A DNA stretch of 64,000 nt. Source: CAVOAK01 sp965217615 (GTDB lineage Bacteria; Pseudomonadota; Alphaproteobacteria; UBA8366; CAVOAK01). The notes beneath the pieces were generated by a model, which was not told the DNA's origin, made no database searches, and worked only from the letters and a program-made list of their open reading frames with translations. Location of the stretch: NCBI GenBank assembly GCA_965217615.1, contig CBDCIT010000014.1, positions 62,001-126,000 of the forward strand, given 5' to 3'. A program made the translations under genes and the position numbers. This document shows positions 28,195 to 36,487 of this stretch, piece after piece; position 1 is the first letter of the stretch, and each line of letters opens with the position of its first letter.

Positions 28195-29842
28195 GTAACA
28201 GGGGCAAAAGGCCGGGCGGTCAGGCGGCGGCGCGCTGGCGGATGAGGTCTGGCAGGGGGAGGATGGGTGGCGCGCCGGGGATGTCGAGCCGGCTGCCGAG
28301 GTAGTCCCAGAACGAGACGCCGAGCTTGTCGCAGGTCTTCATCAAGCCGAGGAAGGCGTCGCGGCAGTCGCGGCCGGTCTCCGAGCGGGTGCCACCGCTG
28401 ATTTTGCGCCTTGTCACCTGGCAGCGGATGTCATTCTCCGAGCCGTTGGTGTGAAGCGGGATATCCGGCCGTTCGAGGGCGCGGAGCAACTCGACCTTGT
28501 TGGCGTGGAGCCTGGCGAGCAACCGGTCGAGGGTGGCAAAGCCGGTGGTAGTGGTGAACAGCCGGTCAAAGCGTGCCTGAAGCTCCCGCTTTCTGCGCGG
28601 AGTGGGATCGCGGCAATATGCCTTCAGGTCGGCGTAGAACCACCACACCCGCGCCCGGATCCGCGCACACGCCTGCCGCTGGCGGTGGTTGAAGCCGACC
28701 AGCTTGTGGATGAGCCGCTCGGCGTGGACCCAGCACAGCGCGTGAGAGCCGACGTTGAACTGGCCGGCGTCGTCGCTGACGATGACGGCATCCTTGAGCA
28801 AGCCATGGGCGACCACGCTGCCCCACAGCGCGCCTTCGGTGGCGATCTTCAGCGGATCGGGATGCACCCGGAGCCGGGTGATGCGGAGGCGCTCGAGATG
28901 GGCCATCCATGCCTCCTGGTCTTTGAGGCGCTTGCTTTTGTGCCTAGCGAGCCGGGCGATCACCAGCCCCGAGAGGCTCCGGCCGCGCATGTAAGCCAGC
29001 GCCTCGTCGTTGATCACGTAGTCGGTGGCGCCAGCCCGCAAAAGCGCCAGGAAGTTCAGCCGGCTCTTCGCGCGGGTGGTGGCGAACCAGGCAAAATCAG
29101 TGTTGCCGATGTGCGTGCAGGCGCCGTTCATGCCCTTGTAGCGGGCGCCGGTGTCATCGACCGTGATCCACGCCGCGCTCTCGAGCCCGCTCTTAAGCAC
29201 ACCGGCCGCCTCGGCCAGGAAGTCCTCCTTGCCGGCGATGAGAAGACGCACGACTTGGCGCTTGGAGATCGCCATTCCGAGGTCGCGCAAATGCGCGACG
29301 ATCCGCGGTACCGTCACTTGGCCCGGGTGATACTGAGCGAGCACGAAGCGCCTGAGCTCGGGGCCGAAGTGGCCGACCGTCCCCGCGGGCAGAGCCGCCA
29401 CCACCGTCCGACCATCAGGGGTGATCCAGCGTTCACGGCGGTAGCGGATCACGTGAGGACGCAGGATCAGCTCCTGGACCACGTAGGTCTCGTATCCCTT
29501 GAACCGCGAGCCGGGGGGAACGGCCGCCTTGAGCACCCGCTCCTCGTCGATCACAAGCCGGTCGATCTTGCCACCCCGGCGGCCCGCCTTGCGTTCCGCG
29601 CGCGCCGGCTCGGTGGATCCGGCTCGGGAGCTTCGGCGGCCCCTTGAGCCCTTTCAGCCCGCAATCTCTTCCGTAACGCGGCGTTTCGGCCTTCAGCGCG
29701 ACAACATCCTCAGCTGTAACACCAACCCCTTGAGGTCACCGCCAGAGCCTCAATATCTGGTAAACATCCGGCCATGCCCGGATCGAATCAGAATTCGGAA
29801 GCCGAATCCCTAAAATGCAAAGTGGACTTTTGCCCCTGTTAC
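28195..29842. mobile_element. IS66-like insertion sequence (1,648 bp)
   Basis: Both ends carry the 16-bp inverted repeat GTAACAGGGGCAAAAG (28195-28210 and 29827-29842, reverse strand). The flanks are CATATTTG (28187-28194) and GATATTTG (29843-29850), an 8-bp target duplication with one mismatch; eight bases is the IS66 length. The single-mismatch duplication and the damaged transposase start suggest an old insertion. No TnpA or TnpB accessory genes are present, as in the ISBst12-like subgroup. Confidence 0.88.
28220..29554 (-). pseudogene. IS66-family transposase, N-terminus lost by frameshifts
   Basis: The open frame gives 444 residues with an IS66-type DDE core: WITVDDTGARYKGMNGACTH, VIVSDDAGQFNVGSHALCWV and HTNGSENDIRCQVTRRKISG. 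Full proteins of this group are about 60 residues longer and begin with a leucine-rich coiled region ending GLKGLKGPPK. That region is still readable upstream (about 29555-29720) but in a different frame, with at least two small indels between it and the main frame. The transposase may therefore be inactive. Confidence 0.85.
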
Positions 29843-29863
29843 GATATTTGATGCAGAGAACCG

Positions 29864-29882
29864 AACGGCAGGAATTGCCGTT
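29864..29882. other. Stem-loop between the IS66-like and IS21 elements
   Basis: AACGGCA and TGCCGTT form a perfect 7-bp stem around a 5-base loop, followed on the plus strand by a moderately T-rich stretch. It lies in the roughly 100 bases of chromosome left between two insertion sequences. It could be a terminator remnant; there is no clean U-run. Confidence 0.35.
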
Positions 29883-30026
29883 GGTTGATTTGTTTCGCGC
29901 CGCTGAGCGCCGTTGTTGACGACATCTCCGTTCCTTGAATTCGCTGTTGATCGGCGTGGAATATTGACCCCCCTGGTTTTGTGCTCTTGAACACACCTTG
30001 TTGTTTGGACAGACGAGGTGGGGGAG

Positions 30027-31541
30027 ATGCTGGTTGTGGAGACGATTGCGCGGATCCGTCGGGATCATCTGGTGAAGGGCGTTCCGATCAAGAAGATCGC
30101 CCGGGATTTGAGGGTTTCGAAGAACACGGTGCGCAAGGTGGTACGGGGCGATGAGACCTCCTACAGCTACGCGCGCAAGATCCAGCCGCTGCCGAAGCTT
30201 GGGCCGTGGGTGGAGGAGTTGGAGCGCCGGCTTGAGGCCAACGAGAAGAAGCCGCGCCGGGACCGCTTTTCTCTGCTGCGGATTCATGAAGACCTTGCGG
30301 CTCTGGGCTATGGCGGCGGCTACGACGCGGTGCGCCGCTACGCCAGGACCTGGCGGCGGCGGTGGCGGCTGTTGTCGCCGTCGCAGGGTTTTGTGCCGCT
30401 GAGCTTCGATCCCGGCGAGGCCTACCAGTTCGACTGGAGCCACGAGTACGCGCGCCTGTCGGGTGTGACGACCAAGGTGAAGGCGGCGCACATGCGGCTC
30501 TGCTACAGCCGTATGCAGCTGGTTCAGATCTTCCCGCGCGAGAGCCAGGAGATGGTGTTCGAGGCGCATGAGCGGGCCTTCCGCTTCTTCGGCGGGGTCT
30601 GCCGGCGGGGCATCTACGACAACATGAAGACGGCGGTGAGCATGGTCTTCGTGGGCAAGGAGCGCGCCTACAACCGGCGCTTTCTGGAGCTGTGCTCCCA
30701 CCATCTGGTGGAGCCGGTGGCGTGCACTCCGGGTGCGGGCTGGGAGAAGGGCCAGGTCGAGAGGCAGGTGGGTGACGTCCGCGGCCGCCTGTTCGTGCCC
30801 ATCCCGCGGGGCGGCTCCTACGCCGAGATCAACGCGTGGCTGATGGATCGGTGTATCGAGGACGCCAAGAAGCGGCCGCATCCGACGATCGAGGGCAAGA
30901 CGGTGTGGCAGGTGTTCGAGGAGGAGCGGCCCTTCCTGATGGCCTATCGCGGCCCCTTCGACGGCTTCCACGCCACCGAGGTATCGGTCTCCAAGACCTG
31001 TCTGGTGCGCTTCGACAACAACCACTACAGCGTGGCGGCCCGCGCCGTCGGGCGGACGGTCGACGTGCGGGCCTATGCCGATCGTATTGTCATCCGCCAG
31101 GATGGCGAGACTGTTGCCGAACACCCCCGGAGCTTTGGACGCGGTGAGATCGCCTGCAATCCATGGCACTACGTGCCGATCCTGACACGGAAGCCCGGTG
31201 CGCTGAGGAATGGCGCGCCTTTCAAGGGTTGGCAACTGCCCGGCGCGCTGGGCCGCATACGGGCTCGGCTGACGGGTTGCAACGACGGTGACAGGCAGTT
31301 CGTGAGGATCCTCGCGGCGGTGCTGGAGGACGGGCTGGAGGCGGTCGAGGCGGCCTGCGCCGAAGCGCTCGCCTGCGGCGCCTGCAGCGCTGATGTTGTG
31401 CTCAACATCCTCGCCCGGCAGTGCCAGCAGCAGCCGCCGCCGGCCATCCCAACGCCCGAGGGCCTGCAGCTTCGCCACCAGCCGGTGGCCGACTGCCGCC
31501 GCTACGACCGCCTGAGGGAGGCCGGTCATGGAGCGTCATGA
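30027..31541 (+). CDS. istA: IS21-family transposase IstA
   Basis: A transposase of about 504 residues with an N-terminal helix-turn-helix (VPIKKIARDLRVSKNTVRKV) and an rve-type DDE core beginning YQFDWSHEYARL. The GIYDNMKTAV and GWEKGQVERQVGDVRGRL segments hold the second aspartate and the glutamate. The ATG at 30027 follows a GAGGTGGGGG ribosome site; a GTG three codons earlier is possible. It overlaps istB by 14 bases, as usual for IS21. A 597-codon open frame on the opposite strand is a composition shadow. Confidence 0.94.
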   Translation: MLVVETIARIRRDHLVKGVPIKKIARDLRVSKNTVRKVVRGDETSYSYARKIQPLPKLGPWVEELERRLEANEKKPRRDRFSLLRIHEDLAALGYGGGYDAVRRYARTWRRRWRLLSPSQGFVPLSFDPGEAYQFDWSHEYARLSGVTTKVKAAHMRLCYSRMQLVQIFPRESQEMVFEAHERAFRFFGGVCRRGIYDNMKTAVSMVFVGKERAYNRRFLELCSHHLVEPVACTPGAGWEKGQVERQVGDVRGRLFVPIPRGGSYAEINAWLMDRCIEDAKKRPHPTIEGKTVWQVFEEERPFLMAYRGPFDGFHATEVSVSKTCLVRFDNNHYSVAARAVGRTVDVRAYADRIVIRQDGETVAEHPRSFGRGEIACNPWHYVPILTRKPGALRNGAPFKGWQLPGALGRIRARLTGCNDGDRQFVRILAAVLEDGLEAVEAACAEALACGACSADVVLNILARQCQQQPPPAIPTPEGLQLRHQPVADCRRYDRLREAGHGAS

Positions 31542-32436
31542 TGTGCTGGCGATGATGACGGCGCTGAAGCTTGCAGGCATGCGCGCCGCCTACGACGACA
31601 TCCTCGCCGACGGGCTCAAGCGCCGTCATCCGGTGCAACAGATCATCGGTACGCTGCTGCAGACCGAGGTCGCCGACAAGCAGGCGCGCTCCATCAAGTA
31701 CCAGATGACGTCCGCCAAGCTGCCGACGGCCAAGGAGCTGGCCGACTTCGACTTCGCCGCTTCCCCGGGCAATGAGCCCCTGATCCAGGAACTCGCCGGC
31801 GGCGACTTCCTGGAGAGCAAGCGCAACATCGTGCTGGTCGGCGGCACCGGCACCGGCAAGACCCATCTCGCCGTCGCCATCGCCCGCGCCTGTATCAGAA
31901 AGGGCGCCCGTGGCCGCTGCTACAACGTCGTCGACCTGGTCAACCACCTCGAGGCCGAACTCCGCTCCGGACGCCAGGGCCGTACCGCGGACCAACTCGT
32001 CCGACGCGACTTCGTCATCCTCGACGAACTCGGCTACCTGCCCTTCGCCCAGGCCGGCGGCCAGCTGCTGTTCCACCTGATGAGCCGGCTCTACGAGCGC
32101 ACCTCGATCATCGTCACCACCAACCTCGCTTTCGGCGAATGGCCCTCCGTCTTCGGCGACCCCAAGATGACCACCGCGCTGCTCGACCGCCTGACCCACC
32201 ATTGCGAGATCATCGAAACGAGAGCTGGCGCTTCAAGAACCGCTCCTGACCGGACGCCGGCCGTGCCTGCGGCCCGCTTGCCCCGGTGGGTCAACAGGCT
32301 TGACGTATACGTCAAGCCCACGCGGCTTCGCTCCGCGCACCGCAAGGCGCTACACGAAGCCGCTCGGGTCCCCCCTATTGACTACCGGGACAACCTCCGC
32401 CGTGCCACTCAGGGGGTCAATATTGCACGCCGATAG
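31528..32436 (+). CDS. istB: IS21-family helper ATPase IstB with altered C-terminus
   Basis: An AAA+ ATPase that assists IstA, with Walker A GGTGTGKTHL and Walker B FVILDELGYLPF. Family members normally end about THHCEIIETGNESWRFKNRS. Here the sequence is normal to EIIET, then GAAACGAGAGC replaces what should be ACG-GGC-AACG-AGAGC. A 7-bp deletion between two AACG copies explains it. The proper ending WRFKNRS is readable in another frame with a stop at 32247-32249. The shifted frame adds about 60 unrelated residues (302 in total). Activity is doubtful. Confidence 0.88.
   Translation: MERHDVLAMMTALKLAGMRAAYDDILADGLKRRHPVQQIIGTLLQTEVADKQARSIKYQMTSAKLPTAKELADFDFAASPGNEPLIQELAGGDFLESKRNIVLVGGTGTGKTHLAVAIARACIRKGARGRCYNVVDLVNHLEAELRSGRQGRTADQLVRRDFVILDELGYLPFAQAGGQLLFHLMSRLYERTSIIVTTNLAFGEWPSVFGDPKMTTALLDRLTHHCEIIETRAGASRTAPDRTPAVPAARLPRWVNRLDVYVKPTRLRSAHRKALHEAARVPPIDYRDNLRRATQGVNIARR
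32297..32318. repeat. Perfect 22-bp palindrome in the IS21 tail
   Basis: GGCTTGACGTA is followed directly by its reverse complement TACGTCAAGCC. It lies 48 bases after the original istB stop and before the right terminal repeats. A second, shorter stem (CGCGG/CCGCG) follows. It may act as a terminator for istAB or as a protein-binding site. Confidence 0.6.
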
Positions 32437-32463
32437 GGGGTCAATATTGCACGCCGATTGACA
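32416..32463. repeat. Tandemly doubled right end of IS21
   Basis: A unit of 24 bases beginning GGGGTCAATATTGCACGCCG occurs twice in a row at the right terminus, and the inverse single copy is at the left terminus (29944 on). Multiple end repeats that bind IstA are known in IS21. The doubling is exact over the unit. Confidence 0.75.
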
Positions 32464-32656
32464 AATTCGCGGTGGTAAGCGCAGTTTCGCGTCCCATATG
32501 TCTTTCTGAATTGTTGGATATCAGCGCCGTTGCCGTTCCATGATATGATGCATTGTAGTTTCAAGGGCGCAGCCAGCACGGCCTGCCGTGTCACGCGGCT
32601 TTGTGCCGGCCATTGTATGTTCCAAATCCAAACGAAGGTCACAGCTTGGGGATGAC

Positions 32657-33343
32657 ATGACTGGCAAGAAAATTCTCCTCGTCGATGACGACGACGCGCT
32701 GCGTCTATCGCTCTGCGAGCAGCTTCAACTACATGAAGAGTTCGCAACGGTGCCTGTGGGCACAGCGGCGGAGGCATTGGAAGCCGTCAAGACCGACTAT
32801 TTCGACGCCATTCTTCTCGATGTTGGTCTGCCGGACATGGATGGGAGAGAGGCATGTCGCTTGCTGCGTCGGGCTGGCGTCAAAACGCCGATCGTCATGC
32901 TAACCGCCGCTGACTCGGACGCCGATACGATCCTTGGTCTCGATGCCGGCGCCAACGACTATGTCGCAAAGCCGTTCCGACTAGGGGTTTTGCTGGCGCG
33001 ATTGCGGTCGCATTTGCGTCAGCACGAACAGAGCGAGGATGCGGTCTTTACAATCGGCCCCTTCACATTCCAACCGAGCGCGAAGTTGTTACTGAACGAG
33101 CCGGAGAACAAGAAAGTTCGATTGACGGAGAAAGAGACGGCGATACTCAAGTATCTCTATCGCGCGGGCGACAAAGTGGTCGGCCGGGACACGCTGCTGG
33201 GCGAAGTGTGGGGGTACAACGCTGGGGTAACGACGCACACTCTGGAGACGCACGTCTATCGGCTGCGCCAGAAAATTGAAGAAGACCCCTCGAGCGCGCA
33301 AATTCTTGTAACCGAACCTGGAGGGTATCGGCTTGTCCCTTAA
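32657..33343 (+). CDS. OmpR-family response regulator
   Basis: A 228-residue two-domain regulator. The receiver domain has the acidic cluster VDDDD, the phosphoacceptor Asp55 in AILLDVGLPDMDG and Lys105 in DYVAKPF. The C-terminal winged helix ends HTLETHVYRLRQKIEEDPSS...EPGGYRLVP, typical of OmpR/PhoB proteins. The ATG at 32657 gives the canonical start; a GTG at 32588 would add 23 unconserved residues. No histidine kinase is next to it, and the IS21 insertion ends about 190 bases upstream, so a former partner or promoter could have been separated. Target genes are unknown. Confidence 0.93.
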   Translation: MTGKKILLVDDDDALRLSLCEQLQLHEEFATVPVGTAAEALEAVKTDYFDAILLDVGLPDMDGREACRLLRRAGVKTPIVMLTAADSDADTILGLDAGANDYVAKPFRLGVLLARLRSHLRQHEQSEDAVFTIGPFTFQPSAKLLLNEPENKKVRLTEKETAILKYLYRAGDKVVGRDTLLGEVWGYNAGVTTHTLETHVYRLRQKIEEDPSSAQILVTEPGGYRLVP

Positions 33344-33359
33344 TACGGGTTCGTCGGCG

Positions 33360-34583
33360 TCATCTGTTCTGTTTTATGCTTAACATCCAATGTAAGACGG
33401 CGGCACCGAGCACTGCGCCTACTGTAAGTACGCCAAAAATGGCAGCCGCATGGTTCCAATCTCCCGCCAGTTGCAGCGCTGCGCCTAAAAGCAGCGGGCC
33501 CGAAAGAACCCCCAGATTCCGTCCCGTCATCAATATTCCGAAGGCCCGCGGCCCGGCGTGCTGTACTCCCAGGATCGTTCCAGGCAGAGCAAACAGGCAT
33601 GTCGGCGTCAGGCCGCCGAACGCGCCGAAAACGAACAGCAATGCAAGTCCCGAAATACCACCAGCAATCGGTACCAAAAACCATATGACGGCTTGTCCCA
33701 GGAGCGCGAGCGCCAACAGCATCGCGACAGGCGCGCCTGCGCGAAGAATGGGTGCTGCGACGAGATTGAAGACGCCGATCGTGGCAATAGGTAGCGAATA
33801 GCCGATGACCGCATCACCGAGACTGAATGCGTGCACCGACACGAGATAATGCGGCAGCCAAGTCATGAATCCGAACAATTGACATGACCACAAAGCGAAC
33901 AGTACTGCGGCAAGGAGTTGTGTGTTGCGCTGCCAGCCGAGCAAGGACTGATCGTCTTTGGACGACCCAGGATCCGCACCTGGTTCGGTTGCTGCGTCGC
34001 CATCCGGGCGAAGAATTGAGCTCTGTCTCGATAGCCAGAACGTCCAAGCTGACATTCCCAGGGTGAGGAGAATGCCCACCCACCACAGCACTTGCCAATT
34101 GCCGTTAGCACTGACCGTAGTCGCAACCCCACTGGACAGAAGTGCACCGGCGGGAATCCAGGTCGCAACCAGCGCTGCGGCAAGCGGCAAACCGGTCCGG
34201 CCGGCGTGTGCGGTGCATAGTGCGGGCCCAGCTACAGCAAGCACAGCAAAGCCGATACCCTCTACGCCCCGCGCCGCGAGTACATTCCAGCCATTGTCCG
34301 GCCAGGCAACCGTCACCAAGCTGCCGATGATGAATAAGGCAAAGGCCACTTGTAGGTATTTGTTCAAGTGTGCCCCTTGTAAAGCCGCGCCGAAGCCGAA
34401 CGAAAGTGTCAGACCGGCAACCGCGTAAATCGACATGAATGCGCCCGCGAACGTCGGGCTGTAACCGTAGTCGCCGAGAAATATGGGCAGAACGGGCGGC
34501 AGCTTGAATTGGTGATAAGCCGCGAGTATGGCAAGGCACAGTCCAAAGACAATCCCAATCCAATTGGCTTCAGCTTTCGTCAT
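33360..34583 (-). CDS. MFS transporter
   Basis: A 407-residue integral membrane protein with about 12 hydrophobic segments in two sets of six, typical of the major facilitator superfamily. It starts MTKAEANWIGIVFGLCLAIL. A soluble, charged loop with RPDGDAATEPGADPGSSKDD near residue 200 links the halves. The substrate cannot be deduced. It ends 16 bases from the convergent response-regulator gene, and shares a 155-bp divergent upstream region with the metallo-hydrolase gene. Confidence 0.88.
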   Translation of the reverse strand: MTKAEANWIGIVFGLCLAILAAYHQFKLPPVLPIFLGDYGYSPTFAGAFMSIYAVAGLTLSFGFGAALQGAHLNKYLQVAFALFIIGSLVTVAWPDNGWNVLAARGVEGIGFAVLAVAGPALCTAHAGRTGLPLAAALVATWIPAGALLSSGVATTVSANGNWQVLWWVGILLTLGMSAWTFWLSRQSSILRPDGDAATEPGADPGSSKDDQSLLGWQRNTQLLAAVLFALWSCQLFGFMTWLPHYLVSVHAFSLGDAVIGYSLPIATIGVFNLVAAPILRAGAPVAMLLALALLGQAVIWFLVPIAGGISGLALLFVFGAFGGLTPTCLFALPGTILGVQHAGPRAFGILMTGRNLGVLSGPLLLGAALQLAGDWNHAAAIFGVLTVGAVLGAAVLHWMLSIKQNR

Positions 34584-34738
34584 GCGACGGGGAGACCCCT
34601 CATTGAGCGCAACGGTGGCGGTTCGAGTCTTTTGGGATGTTCCTGTAGATCAAACCAAGGTTTTTTCTCGACTTAGAAGTTGCCGCACATTACCTAACTT
34701 GGAAATGTTTCAGTTACAGCTTTGTGAGTGGATAGGAA

Positions 34739-35572
34739 ATGGACGATCGAGCCGAGTTTTACGTCCGGTTTTGGGGCGTACGGGGAAGCATCGCCTGTCC
34801 AGGTCCAGATACTGTCCGCTACGGCGGCAACACATCCTGCCTCGAAGTGAAGTGCGGCGAGCATTTGATGATATTTGACGCGGGAACGGGGCTGCGTTCG
34901 CTCGGGAACGAACTCCTCAAACAGATGCCGATCGATCTCGACCTGTTCCTCACCCACACTCACTTCGATCATGTCTGCGGATTGCCGTTCTTTGTGCCAT
35001 TTTTCGTGCCGAGCAACAAAGTTCGTATTCATGCCGGCCACCTGGTGCCCGACTTCACACTGAGACAGGTGCTTGTCGAGATGATGATGGCGCCACTTTT
35101 TCCGGTTCCACCGTCGATTTTTCAAGCCGACGTGATCTATACCGACTTTCAATGCGGCGAAACACTATGTCCTTATCCGAACGTGACATTGCGTACCGCG
35201 CCGCTGAACCACCCCAACAATGCGACAGGCTATCGTATCGAATTCGACGGCCGTGCGGTTTGCTACGTAACCGACTACGAGCATTTCGACGATCGACGCA
35301 ACGATGTCCTGATTGGGCTCGTTAGGGATGCGGATTATTTGATTTACGATTCGACGTATTCGGACGAAGAATACGAACGGTTTAAAGGATTTGGGCATTC
35401 GACCTGGCAAGAGGGCGTTCGACTTGCCGAGGAAGCCGGGGTGGAAACATTGGTGATCTTTCACCATGATCCCGGTCACGACGACGCGTGGATGGATCGC
35501 GTTGCCAAGGAAGCGGAAACCGCGCGGCCGGGAACGATTGTCGCACAGGAAGGTATGGCGCTCAGACCGTGA
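34739..35572 (+). CDS. MBL-fold metallo-hydrolase
   Basis: A 277-residue metallo-beta-lactamase-fold protein. The metal motif HTHFDH is at residues 73-78, with further ligands in LNHPNNATGYRIEF, CYVTDYEH and IFHHDPGHDD. The start GVRGSIACPGPDTVRYGGNT matches a family of RNase Z-like phosphodiesterases related to PF12706. The substrate is unknown. A GGATAGGA ribosome site precedes the ATG, and the stop overlaps the next gene by GTGA, so the two proteins are probably made together. Confidence 0.87.
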   Translation: MDDRAEFYVRFWGVRGSIACPGPDTVRYGGNTSCLEVKCGEHLMIFDAGTGLRSLGNELLKQMPIDLDLFLTHTHFDHVCGLPFFVPFFVPSNKVRIHAGHLVPDFTLRQVLVEMMMAPLFPVPPSIFQADVIYTDFQCGETLCPYPNVTLRTAPLNHPNNATGYRIEFDGRAVCYVTDYEHFDDRRNDVLIGLVRDADYLIYDSTYSDEEYERFKGFGHSTWQEGVRLAEEAGVETLVIFHHDPGHDDAWMDRVAKEAETARPGTIVAQEGMALRP

Positions 35573-36426
35573 CCTCCATACGGGGCTGGCACCGGCGGCT
35601 CGCTCTGGGCCTTCCGACGGTTCTTGGCTTGAAACGTCGTGGTTTTTTTATCCCCTATCGCCGTGCGGTCGAGATTTCTACGGCCGGTTCCCGCGGGCCG
35701 TATCAGGCCCAAGAGGAACTGTTTGCTAATCGCCGTGATACGTTCGCGACCTGGCTTTCGGTACTTGGCGAATTCGCAGACGAGCTGCTGCGGATCGGCG
35801 ACTCACCTCCTCCTGCGCCGCGCTGGTCGCAGGACTGGTTTCCGCGGCTTGATGCGGCGATGGCCTACACGATGGTGCGCAGCCTTCGTCCGAAGCGCAT
35901 TGTCGAGGTCGGATCGGGTCATTCCACGCGGTTCTTCGCTCGCGCCATCGCCGATTCGAACCTTACCACCAACATTACGGCTATCGATCCGGCACCGCGC
36001 ACAGATCTCGCAGGGCTGACGGCGGTGCAACTCCTTCGCAGGCCGCTCCAGGCGGTCGGCCTCGCGCCATTTGCCGATCTTGTTGCCGGCGATATCGTCG
36101 CCATCGACTCAAGTCATGTGTTGATGCCGGGTAGCGACGTTGACATGCTGCAAAATAGAGTTCTACCAGAATTACCCGCCGGGGTTGTCGTCCAAATGCA
36201 TGATGTATTTTTGCCCGATGACTATCCGGTCGAGTGGGAATGGCGTGGCTATAACGAGCAGTTGGGCGTTGCCGCGTTGCTTCAGGGCGGTCAGAAATGG
36301 ACCGTAGAATTTGCTAGCCACTATGCGGTTACGCGCATGTCGGATCTTGTCGAGGCGGGAATTGTCGGCCAGCTACCACGGCCAGCGGCGGCGTGCGAAT
36401 CCGGGCTTTGGATCAAAAAGGGTTGA
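35569..36426 (+). CDS. Class I SAM-dependent methyltransferase-like protein
   Basis: A 285-residue protein starting with GTG at 35569 inside the stop of the metallo-hydrolase gene. The SAM-binding segment is RIVEVGSGHSTRFFARAIAD, followed by TAIDPAPRTDLAG and VQMHDVFLPDDYPVEWEW. I recognise it as a methyltransferase-fold protein often annotated only as class I SAM methyltransferase. Its substrate is unknown. It converges on the peptide-importer operon; an imperfect stem-loop at about 36423-36456 may separate the transcripts. Confidence 0.8.
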   Translation: MTSIRGWHRRLALGLPTVLGLKRRGFFIPYRRAVEISTAGSRGPYQAQEELFANRRDTFATWLSVLGEFADELLRIGDSPPPAPRWSQDWFPRLDAAMAYTMVRSLRPKRIVEVGSGHSTRFFARAIADSNLTTNITAIDPAPRTDLAGLTAVQLLRRPLQAVGLAPFADLVAGDIVAIDSSHVLMPGSDVDMLQNRVLPELPAGVVVQMHDVFLPDDYPVEWEWRGYNEQLGVAALLQGGQKWTVEFASHYAVTRMSDLVEAGIVGQLPRPAAACESGLWIKKG

Positions 36427-36487
36427 GGGCGCAGCGCGGCAAAGAGTTGCGCTCAAGCATGCCAGTCTGAATGGTCGGATTCTTGAG

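Larger units (their letters stand above)
29944..32463. mobile_element. IS21-family insertion sequence (2,520 bp)
   Basis: The left end TGTTGATCGGCGTGGAATAT (29944 on) is repeated in inverse orientation at the right end, where the reverse complement reads TGTCAATCGGCGTGCAATAT and ends at 32463. The right end repeat occurs twice in tandem. A 7-bp direct repeat AATTCGC flanks the element at 29937-29943 and 32464-32470. It carries istA and istB in the normal order. Confidence 0.92.

Noticed and set aside
28451..29647. 398-codon open frame opposite the IS66-like transposase
   Set aside because: Antisense to a clear DDE transposase, with arginine- and glycine-rich low-complexity sequence.
29736..31529. 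597-codon open frame opposite istA
   Set aside because: It is antisense to a well-supported transposase, has no recognisable domain, and is a product of high GC at third positions.
34615..34640. GGTTCGAGTC, which resembles a tRNA T-loop
   Set aside because: The bases on either side do not pair as a T-stem, and no acceptor or anticodon arm is found around it.
36423..36456. Imperfect stem-loop between the convergent methyltransferase and permease genes
   Set aside because: The stem has a bulge and no U-run, so it is mentioned only as a possibility and not listed as a terminator.
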